Shown: one piece after another, positions 8,995 to 18,600 of the stretch
How positions within the stretch are numbered: position 1 is the stretch's first letter
How the letters are laid out: every line of letters starts with the position of its first letter
Program-made: the position numbers and the translations under genes
The notes under the pieces: generated by a model
Database searches by the model: none
Told to the model about the DNA's origin: nothing
The model's input: only the letters and a program-made list of their open reading frames with translations
DNA from: JBFIHF01 sp964411125
GTDB taxonomy: Bacteria > Myxococcota_A > Bradymonadia > Bradymonadales > Bradymonadaceae
NCBI GenBank assembly: GCA_964411125.1
Contig: CAYPJU010000018.1
Span: 1-64,000, forward strand
Length of the DNA: 64,000 bases
Direction of reading: 5' to 3'

Positions 8995-10323
8995 ATGACC
9001 ACGGACAAGTTCCCAAATCCCGGCGAAGTGTTCGAAGATCGATACCGCATCGTGTCGATCATCAACCGTGGTGGGTTCGGGCGCGTCTACCACGCCCGGC
9101 AGACCGAGCTCGGACGCGACGTCGCGATCAAGGTGCTCAAGCCCGTCCAACGTCAGGACATGGATGCCGACCAGGAGGCACGCCGCCTCGAGGTCGTGAC
9201 CAAGCGGTTCGAGCGGGAGGCCCAGCTCGTCTCGGGGCTCCGCGATTCGCACACCGTGATGATGTACGACTACGGGTCGACGCCCGAAGGCCTCATCTAC
9301 ATGGTCCTCGAGTACGTCGATGGCCAACCCCTCTCCGACGTCGTCGAACAGACCGGCCCGATGGATCCGCTGCGCGTCGTCAAGATCACCCGGCAGGTCC
9401 TCTCGAGCCTCGACGAGGCCCATGCGCTCAACGTGCTACACCGCGACATCAAGCCGCAGAACATCATGCTGTTCGATCACGCGGGCCGAACCGACCAGGT
9501 CAAAGTCCTCGACTTCGGGCTCGCCAAGAGCGTCGAGGGGGGCGAGTTCAACTCGGAGAACCCCGACCTCACGGGCGAAGAGGTGATCCTCGGCACCCCC
9601 CGCTACATGTCGCCCGAGCAGATCCGAGGCGAGTCGCTCGGTCCGCCGACCGACTTCTACTCGCTCGGGCTGGTGATGTTCGAGATGCTCACCGGATACA
9701 AGGCGGTCGAGGGGGAGTCGACGATGCAGACCCTCGCTCGACACCTCAACGACATCCCCATCGTCCTCCCCGACGATGTTCAAGTCCCCGGCGCGCTGCG
9801 GCAGCTCGTCGACAAGCTGCTCAACAAGGACGCGAGCCAGCGCCCGGCGCGAGCCAGCGACGTCCTCTCCTACCTGGAGAACTGGCACTACGCCAAGCTC
9901 GAGCGGGCGATGCCGCGGGACGAGCGTTACACGACCGTCGGTCACGACGTCGACATGTCGATCTTCGAAGCCCAGAAGCAGAAGAAGATGATGGCGATCG
10001 TTGGCGTCATCGCCGTCCTCTTCCTCGTCTTCGCGGGGCTCGGTTCACTCGTCGGTGGGACCGACGAGCAGGTCGCCGAAGCGAGCACCGCTCCCGACGA
10101 AGGCGAGACCACCGGGGAAGTCGCCACGGAGGTCGCCGAGATCGACCCGCCGAAGGTCGAGGAGCCGAAGGCCGATGAAGACGTCGAGGAAGAACCCGCG
10201 ATGCCGCCCGAAGACGAGCCGGTCGAGCCCGACCTCGACGAAGAGAAGAATGACGTTGCTGCCGAAGAGCCGACCACCGCGAAACAAAAGAAACCGGGCC
10301 TCAAGCTCCGAGTCGTTCGTTGA
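8995..10323 (+). CDS. Membrane-anchored Ser/Thr protein kinase (PknB-like)
   Basis: 442 residues. Kinase domain about 17-295: glycine loop NRGGFGRVY, Lys46 in VAIKVLK, HRDIKPQN with Asp151, DFGLAK with Asp173, and GTPRYMSPEQ. All catalytic residues are present. A single membrane helix at about 332-355 (MAIVGVIAVLFLVFAGL) is followed by an acidic Glu/Asp/Pro-rich tail predicted to lie outside the membrane, with no PASTA repeats. The TGA overlaps the TTG start of the TPR gene (TTGA), so the two are coupled. Likely senses or signals envelope state; targets unknown. Confidence 0.95.
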   Translation: MTTDKFPNPGEVFEDRYRIVSIINRGGFGRVYHARQTELGRDVAIKVLKPVQRQDMDADQEARRLEVVTKRFEREAQLVSGLRDSHTVMMYDYGSTPEGLIYMVLEYVDGQPLSDVVEQTGPMDPLRVVKITRQVLSSLDEAHALNVLHRDIKPQNIMLFDHAGRTDQVKVLDFGLAKSVEGGEFNSENPDLTGEEVILGTPRYMSPEQIRGESLGPPTDFYSLGLVMFEMLTGYKAVEGESTMQTLARHLNDIPIVLPDDVQVPGALRQLVDKLLNKDASQRPARASDVLSYLENWHYAKLERAMPRDERYTTVGHDVDMSIFEAQKQKKMMAIVGVIAVLFLVFAGLGSLVGGTDEQVAEASTAPDEGETTGEVATEVAEIDPPKVEEPKADEDVEEEPAMPPEDEPVEPDLDEEKNDVAAEEPTTAKQKKPGLKLRVVR

Positions 10324-11339
10324 AAACACCACGCACTCTACTCGCGCTGATGCTGAGCGTGTCGATCGCCCTCGGTCCGAGCGCCGTCGTTGCTCAGGAC
10401 TACGATGACGCGACCATCGAGAAGGTCAACGGACACTTCGAACGCGGCGAGCAGTTCTTCTACGAGGAGAACTACCCCGCCGCGATCAAGGAGTTCAAAG
10501 CCGCCAACGATCTCATCCCCAACGCCATCCTGATGTACAACATGTCCGTCGCTTACGAGCGAACGGGCAAGGACGCCGAAGCGCTGAAATGGGCGAAGCG
10601 CGCCCGCGCCGAGGGGGGACTCGAGGCAGCCGAAGCAAAGGAAAACCAGGAGCGGATCGAGAGGCTCGAGGCGAAACTCGCCGAGCCGCCGCCCCCCAAA
10701 GACCCGCCCAGAGAGACCACGAAGACCGCCGATGCCGACAAGGAACGCCAGGAGCGAGATCGGCGGGATCGAGAGCGGCGGGAACGCGAACAGCGAGAGC
10801 GGGAAGAGCGAGAGGCTCGAGAGCGCGAAGAGAGAAGCGAGCGTGAAGAGCGCGAGGAGCGTGAAGAGCGAGAAGAGCGAGAAGATGCCGAGCGCTCGGA
10901 CCGCCGCGAAGAGACCGGCCAGGCGAACCAGAATCCCGACGGCACCGTCCGCGACGGCAGCACGACCGGAGGGGGATCGCCGCTGACCAAGTGGGGCTGG
11001 GTCGGCGTGGGGGCCACCGCGCTCGGAACGATCATGCTCGTCAACGTGCTCCTCATCGACGGGCGGCTCTCCGACGAAGTGGACGAGTACCAACGCGCGG
11101 CGGCGGACCGGGATCGAGCGCGATACGATGCGCTCCAGGAAGAGATCAAGCGGCGTCAGAACGGCGCGCGGGCCCTCCTCTTCTTCGGCACCGTCTTCTT
11201 CGTCGGGGGGATCGGGCTCATCGCCTGGGATCTCAAATACAACCCCGAGAACGCGACTGGCCTCCCCGACGCCCGATTGAAGATGGGCTTTCTGCCCAGC
11301 ACGGACGGCCTGCAAGGCACCCTGCGCCTCGAATTCTGA
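10320..11339 (+). CDS. Exported TPR protein with Arg/Glu-rich charged region and C-terminal membrane helices
   Basis: 339 residues. A signal peptide ends near AVVAQDYDD. Residues ~38-110 form a TPR-like unit (HFERGEQFFYEENYPAAIKEF, then AILMYNMSVAYERTG). Residues ~140-200 are an almost pure Arg/Glu repeat (RERREREQREREERE-type heptads), likely a long single helix or coiled coil. Two hydrophobic segments near 225-245 and 285-305 suggest membrane insertion. Translation starts at a TTG inside the kinase stop codon. The kinase/TPR pairing is common in myxobacteria; the TPR protein may be the partner or substrate, which is inference. Confidence 0.85.
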   Translation: MKTPRTLLALMLSVSIALGPSAVVAQDYDDATIEKVNGHFERGEQFFYEENYPAAIKEFKAANDLIPNAILMYNMSVAYERTGKDAEALKWAKRARAEGGLEAAEAKENQERIERLEAKLAEPPPPKDPPRETTKTADADKERQERDRRDRERREREQREREEREAREREERSEREEREEREEREEREDAERSDRREETGQANQNPDGTVRDGSTTGGGSPLTKWGWVGVGATALGTIMLVNVLLIDGRLSDEVDEYQRAAADRDRARYDALQEEIKRRQNGARALLFFGTVFFVGGIGLIAWDLKYNPENATGLPDARLKMGFLPSTDGLQGTLRLEF

Positions 11340-11380
11340 ACTCGCGCGAACCGCGTTAACCCGACGACGACGAGAGCCTC

Positions 11381-13360
11381 ATGCAGAACCGCTTCACCGC
11401 CAACGATCTCGTGCGGCTGCGCCGCGTAGCGTCCGTCGCGCCATCTCCCGACGGCAGTTGGCTCGCCGTCGGCGTCGAGCGGCTCGACGAAGAGAAGGGC
11501 TCGAAGTACGTCGGCGACATCTGGCGGGTGCCGCTCGACGGGGGGGACCCGGTGCAGTTGACCCACGGCAAGTGGAACGACCGCGCCCCCGCTTTTCGAC
11601 ACGACGGTTCGCTCGTCTTCCTGTCGAACCGGCCGACCAGCTCCGACGACGAGGCCAAGCGCAGCCAGGTCTTCGTCTTTCCGACGACTGGTGGGGATCC
11701 GGTCGCCCTGACCGACGAGCCGCTCGGTGTTGCGGAGTTTCGGGTCGCTCGCGAAGCGGACGTCCTCGTCGTGAAGAGCTCGACGATGCCAGGCGTCCCG
11801 CTCGCCGAGCAACGCGAGCGTTCGAAGGACCGCGGGGAGCACGGCCCCACAGCGCTCGTCTACGACGAGATGCCGGTCCGCTTCTGGGACCACTGGCTCC
11901 CCAACGAGTCGATGCACCTCGTAGCTTATCTCGGAGACGACCGCCGCGATCTCACCCCGGACTACGACCGTGAGCTCTTCCGCGGAGAATGGGACCTCGC
12001 CGCGGACGGCGCGTTCGTCATCGTCGCTCCGACACGGCTCGGGTCCGATCGGCTGCAAGATCAGTGGCTCGACGCGATCGATGTCGAGAGCGGCACGATC
12101 CGGCGCGTCGCGTCCGGCGATCGGACGTGGTTTTCAGCGCCGTGCATCTCCCCCGACGGTCGGTCCGTCGCTGCGATCCGGACCATTCGAGAAGATGGCC
12201 GATTCACTCCGGGTGAGCTCTGCATCGTTGACACGGACACGGGGGAAGCGCGAGCGGTGGCCGAGGACCTCGACACGGCCCTGTGGCCTCGGGCCTGGGC
12301 CGCCGACGGCTCGGAGATCGTCTGCGTCGCGAACTGGCAGACGCATACAGCCATCTTTTCTGTCGACGTCGAGTCGGGCTCCACGCGGCGGATTTCGAGC
12401 GTCGAGAGCGGCGGGACGCATCACAGCGTCTCGGTCACTGCGGGGGAGCGCCCGATCCTCGTCGGCTCGCGCTCCACGAGGCTTCATCCGCCCGAGCCGT
12501 ACACCTGCGCGCTAGAGACCGGGTCGACGCCCACGATCGTCGCGGAACTCAGCGGCTTTCAGGGCGGTGAATGGGTGGTCGACGACTGCACCGTGAAGTC
12601 GACCGACGGCGTTGCGGTCCAGTACGCCGTCCTGCACAACCCCGCGTCCGAGGCACCGCGGCCGGTGCTCAACTGGATCCACGGTGGACCGATCAGCGAC
12701 TGGGGCGACGTGTGGCACTGGCGATGGAACTCCCTGGTCGCCGCCGACCTCGGCTACGCCGTGGTCCTGCCCAACCCTCGCGGATCGACCGGGTTCGGGA
12801 CCGAGTTCATCAACGGCATCTGGAACAACAGTTGGGGGGGCCAGTGCTACGAGGACCTCGTCGCGGTCTTCGATGCGGTCGAGGCGCGGGACGACACCGA
12901 CGCGGACCGGACGGTCGCGATGGGCGGGTCGTTCGGAGGCTACATGACGAACTGGATCGGCACGCAGACCGACCGGTTCTCGTGCCTCGTCACGCACGCG
13001 TCGCTCTTCGACCTCGCCGCGTTCCACGGGGTCACCGACAGCCCGGCGTGGTGGGCCTTCTCGTTCGGGGTCGACCCGTACGCGGGACGCGACGAGTTCG
13101 CTCGCTACTCGCCGCTCGCTCACGTCAGCGGGTGGAAGTCGCCCGTGCTCATCATCCACGGCGACAAGGACTACCGGGTCCCGGTCGGCGAATCCCTCGC
13201 CCTGTTCGAAGCGCTGCGATTCCATGGGGTCGATGCGAAGCTGCTCGTCTACCCCGACGAGAATCACTGGATCCTGCGGCCGAAGAACGTCGAGCACTGG
13301 TACGAGACGGTCTTCGACTTCATGGAGTCGCATCTCACCGCGCAAATCGGCGAAAATTAG
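11381..13360 (+). CDS. S9 family peptidase (prolyl oligopeptidase / acylaminoacyl peptidase type)
   Basis: 659 residues. The N-terminal ~370 residues form the beta-propeller (repeats such as SPDGSWLAV, SPDGRSVAAI). The C-terminal alpha/beta hydrolase has Ser517 in MGGSFGGYM, Asp597 in HGDKDYRVP and His629 in DENHWIL. HGG at the oxyanion site (WIHGGPIS) is also present. No signal peptide, so probably a cytosolic peptidase cleaving short or N-acylated peptides. Starts 41 nt after the TPR gene and may share its transcript. Confidence 0.95.
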   Translation: MQNRFTANDLVRLRRVASVAPSPDGSWLAVGVERLDEEKGSKYVGDIWRVPLDGGDPVQLTHGKWNDRAPAFRHDGSLVFLSNRPTSSDDEAKRSQVFVFPTTGGDPVALTDEPLGVAEFRVAREADVLVVKSSTMPGVPLAEQRERSKDRGEHGPTALVYDEMPVRFWDHWLPNESMHLVAYLGDDRRDLTPDYDRELFRGEWDLAADGAFVIVAPTRLGSDRLQDQWLDAIDVESGTIRRVASGDRTWFSAPCISPDGRSVAAIRTIREDGRFTPGELCIVDTDTGEARAVAEDLDTALWPRAWAADGSEIVCVANWQTHTAIFSVDVESGSTRRISSVESGGTHHSVSVTAGERPILVGSRSTRLHPPEPYTCALETGSTPTIVAELSGFQGGEWVVDDCTVKSTDGVAVQYAVLHNPASEAPRPVLNWIHGGPISDWGDVWHWRWNSLVAADLGYAVVLPNPRGSTGFGTEFINGIWNNSWGGQCYEDLVAVFDAVEARDDTDADRTVAMGGSFGGYMTNWIGTQTDRFSCLVTHASLFDLAAFHGVTDSPAWWAFSFGVDPYAGRDEFARYSPLAHVSGWKSPVLIIHGDKDYRVPVGESLALFEALRFHGVDAKLLVYPDENHWILRPKNVEHWYETVFDFMESHLTAQIGEN

Positions 13361-13411
13361 ATCCAACGCCGGGCAGGCACGTTTGCACCTCCATCACGAA
13401 GGAGGCTTGCG

Positions 13412-14128
13412 ATGAAACGGAACGTGCTCGAGATTTCGAATCCCTGTGGCGAAGACTTCCAGGCAATGGAGGGGGAGGGAGCGCGACGCTTCTGCGGGTC
13501 GTGCGAAAAGCACGTCCACGATCTGTCCGCCATGACTCTGGAAGAGGCGAAGGCGCTGATTCGGGAGAACGCCGCCACCGGCCTCTGCGTCACCTACCGA
13601 TTCGACCACACCGATCGCATTCTGTTTCGACCGCGCCCGACACTTCGGCGCGCTCCTCGGACGCAGCTCGACGGTGCCCGGCGTCTGCTCGCCGCGGCGG
13701 CGCTCGTCCCCCTGCTCGCGATATTGCCCGCCTGCGACGCTCCCACGCAAGAGGACCCGGCCGAGATCGTCCAACCGTGCGACGTTGAGGCGTACGGGGA
13801 CGAGGCGACCTTCCGGCCCATCGACGACATCATGGAGGCGGAGCGGCGCTTCATGCGCGAGCTGGAGAAGATGTTCGACGATGCGTTCGACGAACCCGAT
13901 TGGGAGTCACACGCGGTGATGGGGGAGCCGATGGTCCTCCCCCCGCCAGAGATCGACGAGGCGCCCGCAATCGACGGTGTTTCCGACGACCCCGACGATG
14001 ATGTCGTGCCGCCGGCAGTCGCCGAGGAGCATCCCGAGGTTGCGCCCCCTCCCGTTCGCCGAATGGGGAAAGTCGCACCGAAGCTCGACGACATTGGCGA
14101 GCCGCATGTCATCGACCACCCCTTCTGA
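13412..14128 (+). CDS. Cys-rich N-terminal domain protein with one membrane segment
   Basis: 238 residues. A perfect AAGGAGG lies 6 nt before the ATG. The first ~70 residues hold a Cys pattern, NPCGEDF...RFCGSCEKHVHDLS...GLCVTYRFD, that I have seen in uncharacterised proteins of Bacteroidota and Myxococcota, where it precedes a membrane anchor. Here a hydrophobic segment (RLLAAAALVPLLAILPAC) follows at ~88-107, ending in a lipobox-like AC. The rest is an acidic, Pro-rich tail. The N-terminal module would then face the cytoplasm and could bind a metal through its four Cys. Function unknown. Confidence 0.75.
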   Translation: MKRNVLEISNPCGEDFQAMEGEGARRFCGSCEKHVHDLSAMTLEEAKALIRENAATGLCVTYRFDHTDRILFRPRPTLRRAPRTQLDGARRLLAAAALVPLLAILPACDAPTQEDPAEIVQPCDVEAYGDEATFRPIDDIMEAERRFMRELEKMFDDAFDEPDWESHAVMGEPMVLPPPEIDEAPAIDGVSDDPDDDVVPPAVAEEHPEVAPPPVRRMGKVAPKLDDIGEPHVIDHPF

Positions 14129-14133
14129 GTCCG

Positions 14134-14910
14134 TCAGTAGTCTTCGACCCTGAACCAGAAGCGGCTCCAGTCGGCGGGGAGGCACGCGAGCTCCTGGTCG
14201 AACTCCACGACGAAGTACAGGTGGAAGTCCTCGCGGTCGGCGAACTCTTTCCAGATCATCTCATCGAGGGTGAACACACCCTGGAGGCGGAATTCTCCGG
14301 ATCGCGAGATCTCCGGCTCGACTTTTCGTTTGAGGACTTTGAGGCTCTTGGCGGTGTCCCCACGCCCCTGGGTGGCCCTGAGTTCCCAGCTCTGGACGTG
14401 TTCGATGATGTTGAACGCGAACTGGGAAGCCAGGAACGACTGGCCGCGCTGCTCGAGCGCGGCTTCGAGGACCGTCTCTCCTTTGTGCCACTCGGCCTTC
14501 GCCCCTCCGATGAGCCGCAGCTTGGGGATGTTCGCGACGGCGAGCGGGAGGGTGGTGACGGTCGTGGAAGCGCTCGACTTGCGATGGGGGTACGCGACCC
14601 AGCCGGGCTGCAACCCCGGGGCGGTGTGGAGGATCGCGATCGCCTCGTTGCCGCTGAGCATCGAGTAGCCGACGAGGGCGACCCCCTGGGCGACGCTGCG
14701 TTCGACCTTGGTGACGATCTCGCGCCCCGACGCTTCGTGATCGAACGCTTGGAACGCGATGTGGTTCGAGAGGCTGACGAGCCGACGGACTTCGCGCCCG
14801 TCCGTGGCCAGGAGCTCGGGGCGACAGTTGTCCCACGACGTCATGTCGTGATGACCACGCCAGAGCATGTGCTTGAAATTCTCGGTTCGAGAGATTTTTC
14901 CGACGCTCAC
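14134..14910 (-). CDS. Hypothetical protein, 258 residues
   Basis: Not recognised. The sequence has mixed alpha/beta character, no signal peptide, no membrane helix and no Cys pair except scattered residues. Codon use matches the neighbours. The start is a GTG at 14910; an ATG at 14868 (MLWRGHH) is a possible alternative. It follows the lipoprotein gene at 14970 by 59 nt on the same strand and converges with 13412-14128, leaving only 5 nt between stops. Confidence 0.65.
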   Translation of the reverse strand: MSVGKISRTENFKHMLWRGHHDMTSWDNCRPELLATDGREVRRLVSLSNHIAFQAFDHEASGREIVTKVERSVAQGVALVGYSMLSGNEAIAILHTAPGLQPGWVAYPHRKSSASTTVTTLPLAVANIPKLRLIGGAKAEWHKGETVLEAALEQRGQSFLASQFAFNIIEHVQSWELRATQGRGDTAKSLKVLKRKVEPEISRSGEFRLQGVFTLDEMIWKEFADREDFHLYFVVEFDQELACLPADWSRFWFRVEDY

Positions 14911-14969
14911 TTCACACCGCGTTTGGTTGGAAGTGAAAGTCTAGATCGAACGGGTCTCTCCGACCACCT

Positions 14970-16718
14970 TCACTCCTCGACCTCGAAACGAATGACTCCG
15001 GCGCCGCCTTCGGGGCTGTCGTTCGAGCTCCGAAACGTCATCGCGTCGAGGAGAGGTTCGACCTCGGCGAGACGCTGGTCGAAGACGTCGGCCGACCCCT
15101 GCAGCGAGAGGGTCACCACGAATTCTCCCACGGGGAACTGCCAGAGCGTGAGATGGCCGGGCACCCCCTCCATTGCGGCTTCCAGCTCGAGGCGGAGCGA
15201 GTTCGGCCGAGGGCGCTCCGTGCGCTGCACGGCGACCGCCGTCGCGCCGGGGACCGTCTTTCGGAACGCCGCCTCGAGCCGTTCGGCGTAGGCGGGCGTG
15301 TCGAAACGAGGGCCGAGGGGATCGCGAACTTCGGTGGTGAGCTCCAACACCGACTCGTCGGGGTGATGGGCGAACCATCGAAGCGTCGCGTTCTCGGTCT
15401 TCTGCACCTTCCACGCCGCGATGCCGGAGGTGTCGATGGTCATCCCCGTGACGGGATCGGTCCACATCCCCTCGTCGAGACTCGCCGAGTTTCCGTCGCT
15501 CGCCAGACGGTCGGCGGGGGTGCGCTGGAAAGCGAGGCCGGACGGATCGCCGGGGCGGAAGAGGGGGCGAGCTTCCACGAGCTGCGAGGCGAGCTCGAGG
15601 TCGGCGCGCTCCTCCGTGTTCGTCCCCACCACCATGACGGTGAGCCCTTTGTGGAGCACGGTGAACGTCGACCCGTCTGCGCGCGCTCGAAGGCCAGCTT
15701 CCAGCAGCTCGACGATCTGTCGAGCGACGTCGGGGGTCGACCAGAGCGACGCCCACTCCCAGATCCAGGTGTCTCCCCTACGCCATGTGCGGTAGCTGTC
15801 GGACTCGAACCCGACGTAGGCGCTCCGGGCGACCGCCGGGTCGATGTGCTGACTCAGCCACGCCACGAACGTCGCCACCCCGACGCGCCCCGTTTCGGCC
15901 GTCTCCCAGCCACCCGCAGTTCGCGCGCTCGTGGTCGCGTCCGGCCACTTCCACTCGCCGGTTCCGACCCGCCGAAGGTAGAGATCGGGGCGAACGACGA
16001 GCCGGGAAGTCGGGGGCGGTTCGTGGCGAAGGAGCTCCACGGCCGACCAGCCTCCGGCGCGATACATCGCCGCGGCGAGCGCGAAACCTTCGCGGTCCCC
16101 GAAGTCGAAGACGACTTCCGCCGGCGCGAGACGAACGAACGTTTCGGGGAAGAGGGCGAGCTCCTCGGGCGTGAAAGCGTCCTGCTCTTTCTGGCCTCGC
16201 AACAGCGTCGCTACGAAGACGCCCGCGCCGCGCCGCACGGCCTGCCGGGCGAGATGGCCGTCCCACGTCCGAGCCGGACCGAGTGGGGCGCCCGTCGCTC
16301 GATCGATCCCTTCGACCAGGGCCGCCGCCACGTGAAACTCGCGCTCGTCCGCGCCGAGGTCCGCGTCGTAGACGACCGCGTTCTTCTCGGGGTCGAAGTG
16401 CGCCCGCCGCGTCTCGAGGGGCAATGGCCCCCCGAACAAGATGGTGCCCAGCAACTCGCGCTCGTTTCGGCACGCGTCGACACACTCGGGGGGAGCGACG
16501 TAGTCGGCCGCCGGCTCGAACGACGGCTCGCGCCCGACCTCGCGATCGCGAAGCATTTGGACCCGCTGCCGCAGCAGGGTGAAGTCGGTGGCCTCGGTCG
16601 CACCCGACGAAGGCGCTTTCGCGGCCGGGGCGCGGGGCTCGTCGCTACGATCGACGCTGGTCGACTTGCACGCCGCGAGCGCGGTCATCAGACAGATGAA
16701 GAGCGTCGCGCGCCGCAT
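14970..16718 (-). CDS. Large lipoprotein of unknown function
   Basis: 582 residues. Signal MRRATLFICLMTALAAC with lipobox LAAC. The mature protein starts with an Ala/Pro-rich linker. Two Cys near residue 80 (PPECVDACRNE) may form a disulfide. I recognise no domain. The ATG shares its A with the TGA of the UbiB-like gene (TGATG), a classic coupling arrangement; a GTG three bases earlier is also possible. Likely anchored in the periplasm or outer membrane. Confidence 0.75.
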   Translation of the reverse strand: MRRATLFICLMTALAACKSTSVDRSDEPRAPAAKAPSSGATEATDFTLLRQRVQMLRDREVGREPSFEPAADYVAPPECVDACRNERELLGTILFGGPLPLETRRAHFDPEKNAVVYDADLGADEREFHVAAALVEGIDRATGAPLGPARTWDGHLARQAVRRGAGVFVATLLRGQKEQDAFTPEELALFPETFVRLAPAEVVFDFGDREGFALAAAMYRAGGWSAVELLRHEPPPTSRLVVRPDLYLRRVGTGEWKWPDATTSARTAGGWETAETGRVGVATFVAWLSQHIDPAVARSAYVGFESDSYRTWRRGDTWIWEWASLWSTPDVARQIVELLEAGLRARADGSTFTVLHKGLTVMVVGTNTEERADLELASQLVEARPLFRPGDPSGLAFQRTPADRLASDGNSASLDEGMWTDPVTGMTIDTSGIAAWKVQKTENATLRWFAHHPDESVLELTTEVRDPLGPRFDTPAYAERLEAAFRKTVPGATAVAVQRTERPRPNSLRLELEAAMEGVPGHLTLWQFPVGEFVVTLSLQGSADVFDQRLAEVEPLLDAMTFRSSNDSPEGGAGVIRFEVEE

Positions 16719-18454
16719 CACTCCCTCCGCAACAGTCGAACGATGGGGGTGAGCTTCAGCTTCGAGTCACCACCGCCGACGACGTGCCAGCCGAGTGCCC
16801 ACCAGAAGAAGAGGACGGCGACGAGCGCGCAGGCGATCCCGAGGATCAGCATCAGCGAAACCCCGAAGATGTGGACGTCGTGGTCGCGCAGCAATATCGC
16901 GGCACAGACAGCGAGGCCCGAGGCGATGATGCCGAGGAAGAGTCGGGTACCGAGCGTGTTGAGGTGGCGGCCAACATCGTCGATCGCCGGGTTCTTGATC
17001 GCGACTTCGAGGTTGCCCCCCTCCAGATCCATCAGCACCTGGTCGAGCTGCTGGGGGATCTGGGTCAGCAACCCCGAGACGCCGAGCGCCTGACGGAAAG
17101 CGCCCTGAGCGAGCTTCTTCGCCGAGAAACGTCGGCGTGCGAGCTCGCGGGCGTACGGCATCCCCACCTCGACGATGTTCATCTCGGGGTCGAGCGCTCG
17201 CATGATGCCCTCGATCGTCGCGGCGGCCTTCGTCAGAATCGCGTAGTTCGGGTTGAGCTGTATTCGGTGGTGCTGCGCTCGCTCCATCACCTCCTGCACG
17301 AAGCGGGTGACGTCGATGTCGTCCAGGTTCGACAGCAAGTAGTCGTCGCGGATGCGGACCACGTCCGCCTTGAATTCGCGCAGATTCACGCGGCCGACCG
17401 GCCGCCCCATGCGAAGAATCGAGCGAGTGATGCCGTCGACGTCACCCGTCAGGACGCTGATGATCAGGATGATGAGGTCGTCCTGTTGGGCCGCCGACAG
17501 GCGCCCCACGAGCCCGAAGTCGATGAACACGAGCGTGTCGTCCTCTCGCACGAGGATGTTGCCCGGGTGAGGATCGCCGTGGAAGAACCCGTCGAACATC
17601 ACCATCTTCATCATCGCGTCGAGGAGATGGTCGAGCACGCGCATCGCGCGGTCGCTCCCACCTTCGATCATCGACAGCTTCTCACCAGCGATGAACTCGA
17701 GCGTCAGGATCTCGGCGTTCGACAGCTCGCCGATCACGTCGGGGGTGTCGACCGCCTCCACGTCTTCGAAATTGCGATCGAACTCCCGGATGTTCATCGC
17801 CTCTTCGGTGAAGTCGAGCTCCGAGAGGATCGCCTTCTCGAACTCCTTCACGATCGCGGTCGGGGTGTAGAGCTCGAACTCCTTGATCGTCGCCTCGAGC
17901 AGCCGCGCCATGTAGTAGAGGATGTCCAGGTCGCTCCGGATCTTCTGGCCGATGCCGGGGCGCTGAACCTTCACCACGACCTCGCGACCGTCGTGCAACC
18001 GGGCGCGATGGACCTGTCCGATCGACGCGGCGGCGAGCGGCGATTCGTTGAACTCCGCGTAGAGCTCCTCGAGTGTCCCGCCGAGCCGCGTCTCGACCTG
18101 TTCCTTCACCTCCGCGAAGGGGAGGGCGGGGACGCGGTCCTGCAGCGACTTCAGCTCCTCCATGAATTCGGGCGGCATGATGTCGGGGCGGGTCGACAGG
18201 ATCTGTCCCAGCTTCACGAACGTCGGGCCGAGGTCCTCCAGAACGTTGCGAAACCGGATCGCGGCCGAGCTTCGGTCGTCGCCGAGCAGGCTGACGTCGT
18301 CCCCCTCGAACTGAACCGCCGCGGCCGGTTCCCCGCTCATCCGCGCGAGCCCCGTCCCGGCGACGACAGCCGAGAAGCCGTGACGCGTCAGGACCGTCGA
18401 GATCTCTCGAAGACGCTTGATGTCCTGAACGGCTGTCTTTACGGGGGCGAGCAT
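16718..18454 (-). CDS. ABC1/UbiB/AarF-family atypical kinase
   Basis: 578 residues. The signature KxGQ motif is present (GPTFVKLGQILSTRPD), followed by AAASIGQVHRA (the Ala-rich loop that replaces the P-loop), VVVKVQRPG, FHGDPHPGNILV and FIDFGLVG. Two C-terminal membrane helices occur at about 515-560 (FLGIIASGLAVCAAILL and MLILGIACALVAVLFFW). Known members support ubiquinone or other prenyl-lipid metabolism by ATPase activity. No ubiquinone genes are adjacent; the neighbours are a MOSC protein upstream and a lipoprotein downstream. Confidence 0.93.
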   Translation of the reverse strand: MLAPVKTAVQDIKRLREISTVLTRHGFSAVVAGTGLARMSGEPAAAVQFEGDDVSLLGDDRSSAAIRFRNVLEDLGPTFVKLGQILSTRPDIMPPEFMEELKSLQDRVPALPFAEVKEQVETRLGGTLEELYAEFNESPLAAASIGQVHRARLHDGREVVVKVQRPGIGQKIRSDLDILYYMARLLEATIKEFELYTPTAIVKEFEKAILSELDFTEEAMNIREFDRNFEDVEAVDTPDVIGELSNAEILTLEFIAGEKLSMIEGGSDRAMRVLDHLLDAMMKMVMFDGFFHGDPHPGNILVREDDTLVFIDFGLVGRLSAAQQDDLIILIISVLTGDVDGITRSILRMGRPVGRVNLREFKADVVRIRDDYLLSNLDDIDVTRFVQEVMERAQHHRIQLNPNYAILTKAAATIEGIMRALDPEMNIVEVGMPYARELARRRFSAKKLAQGAFRQALGVSGLLTQIPQQLDQVLMDLEGGNLEVAIKNPAIDDVGRHLNTLGTRLFLGIIASGLAVCAAILLRDHDVHIFGVSLMLILGIACALVAVLFFWWALGWHVVGGGDSKLKLTPIVRLLRRE

Positions 18455-18600
18455 GGGCTTGAACGTCGATGATGGGAGTTCGAGGCGTGCGGAGCTTACA
18501 AGGTGTGCCGGGCCCAGGAAAATGCAAGAATTCGGCGCCTGCTTGCCGGAACGTCGGTGCCGAACCAGTCAGACCGCGACGGCGCCCGGGAAAGTTCTCG

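Noticed and set aside
10338..11315. Minus-strand frame with Leu/Ser repeats in the TPR gene
   Set aside because: It is the antisense of the Arg/Glu repeat; no start signal and no protein-like features.
14970..18454. Long plus-strand open frames opposite the lipoprotein and UbiB genes
   Set aside because: They have no recognisable motif and mirror the real coding strand.
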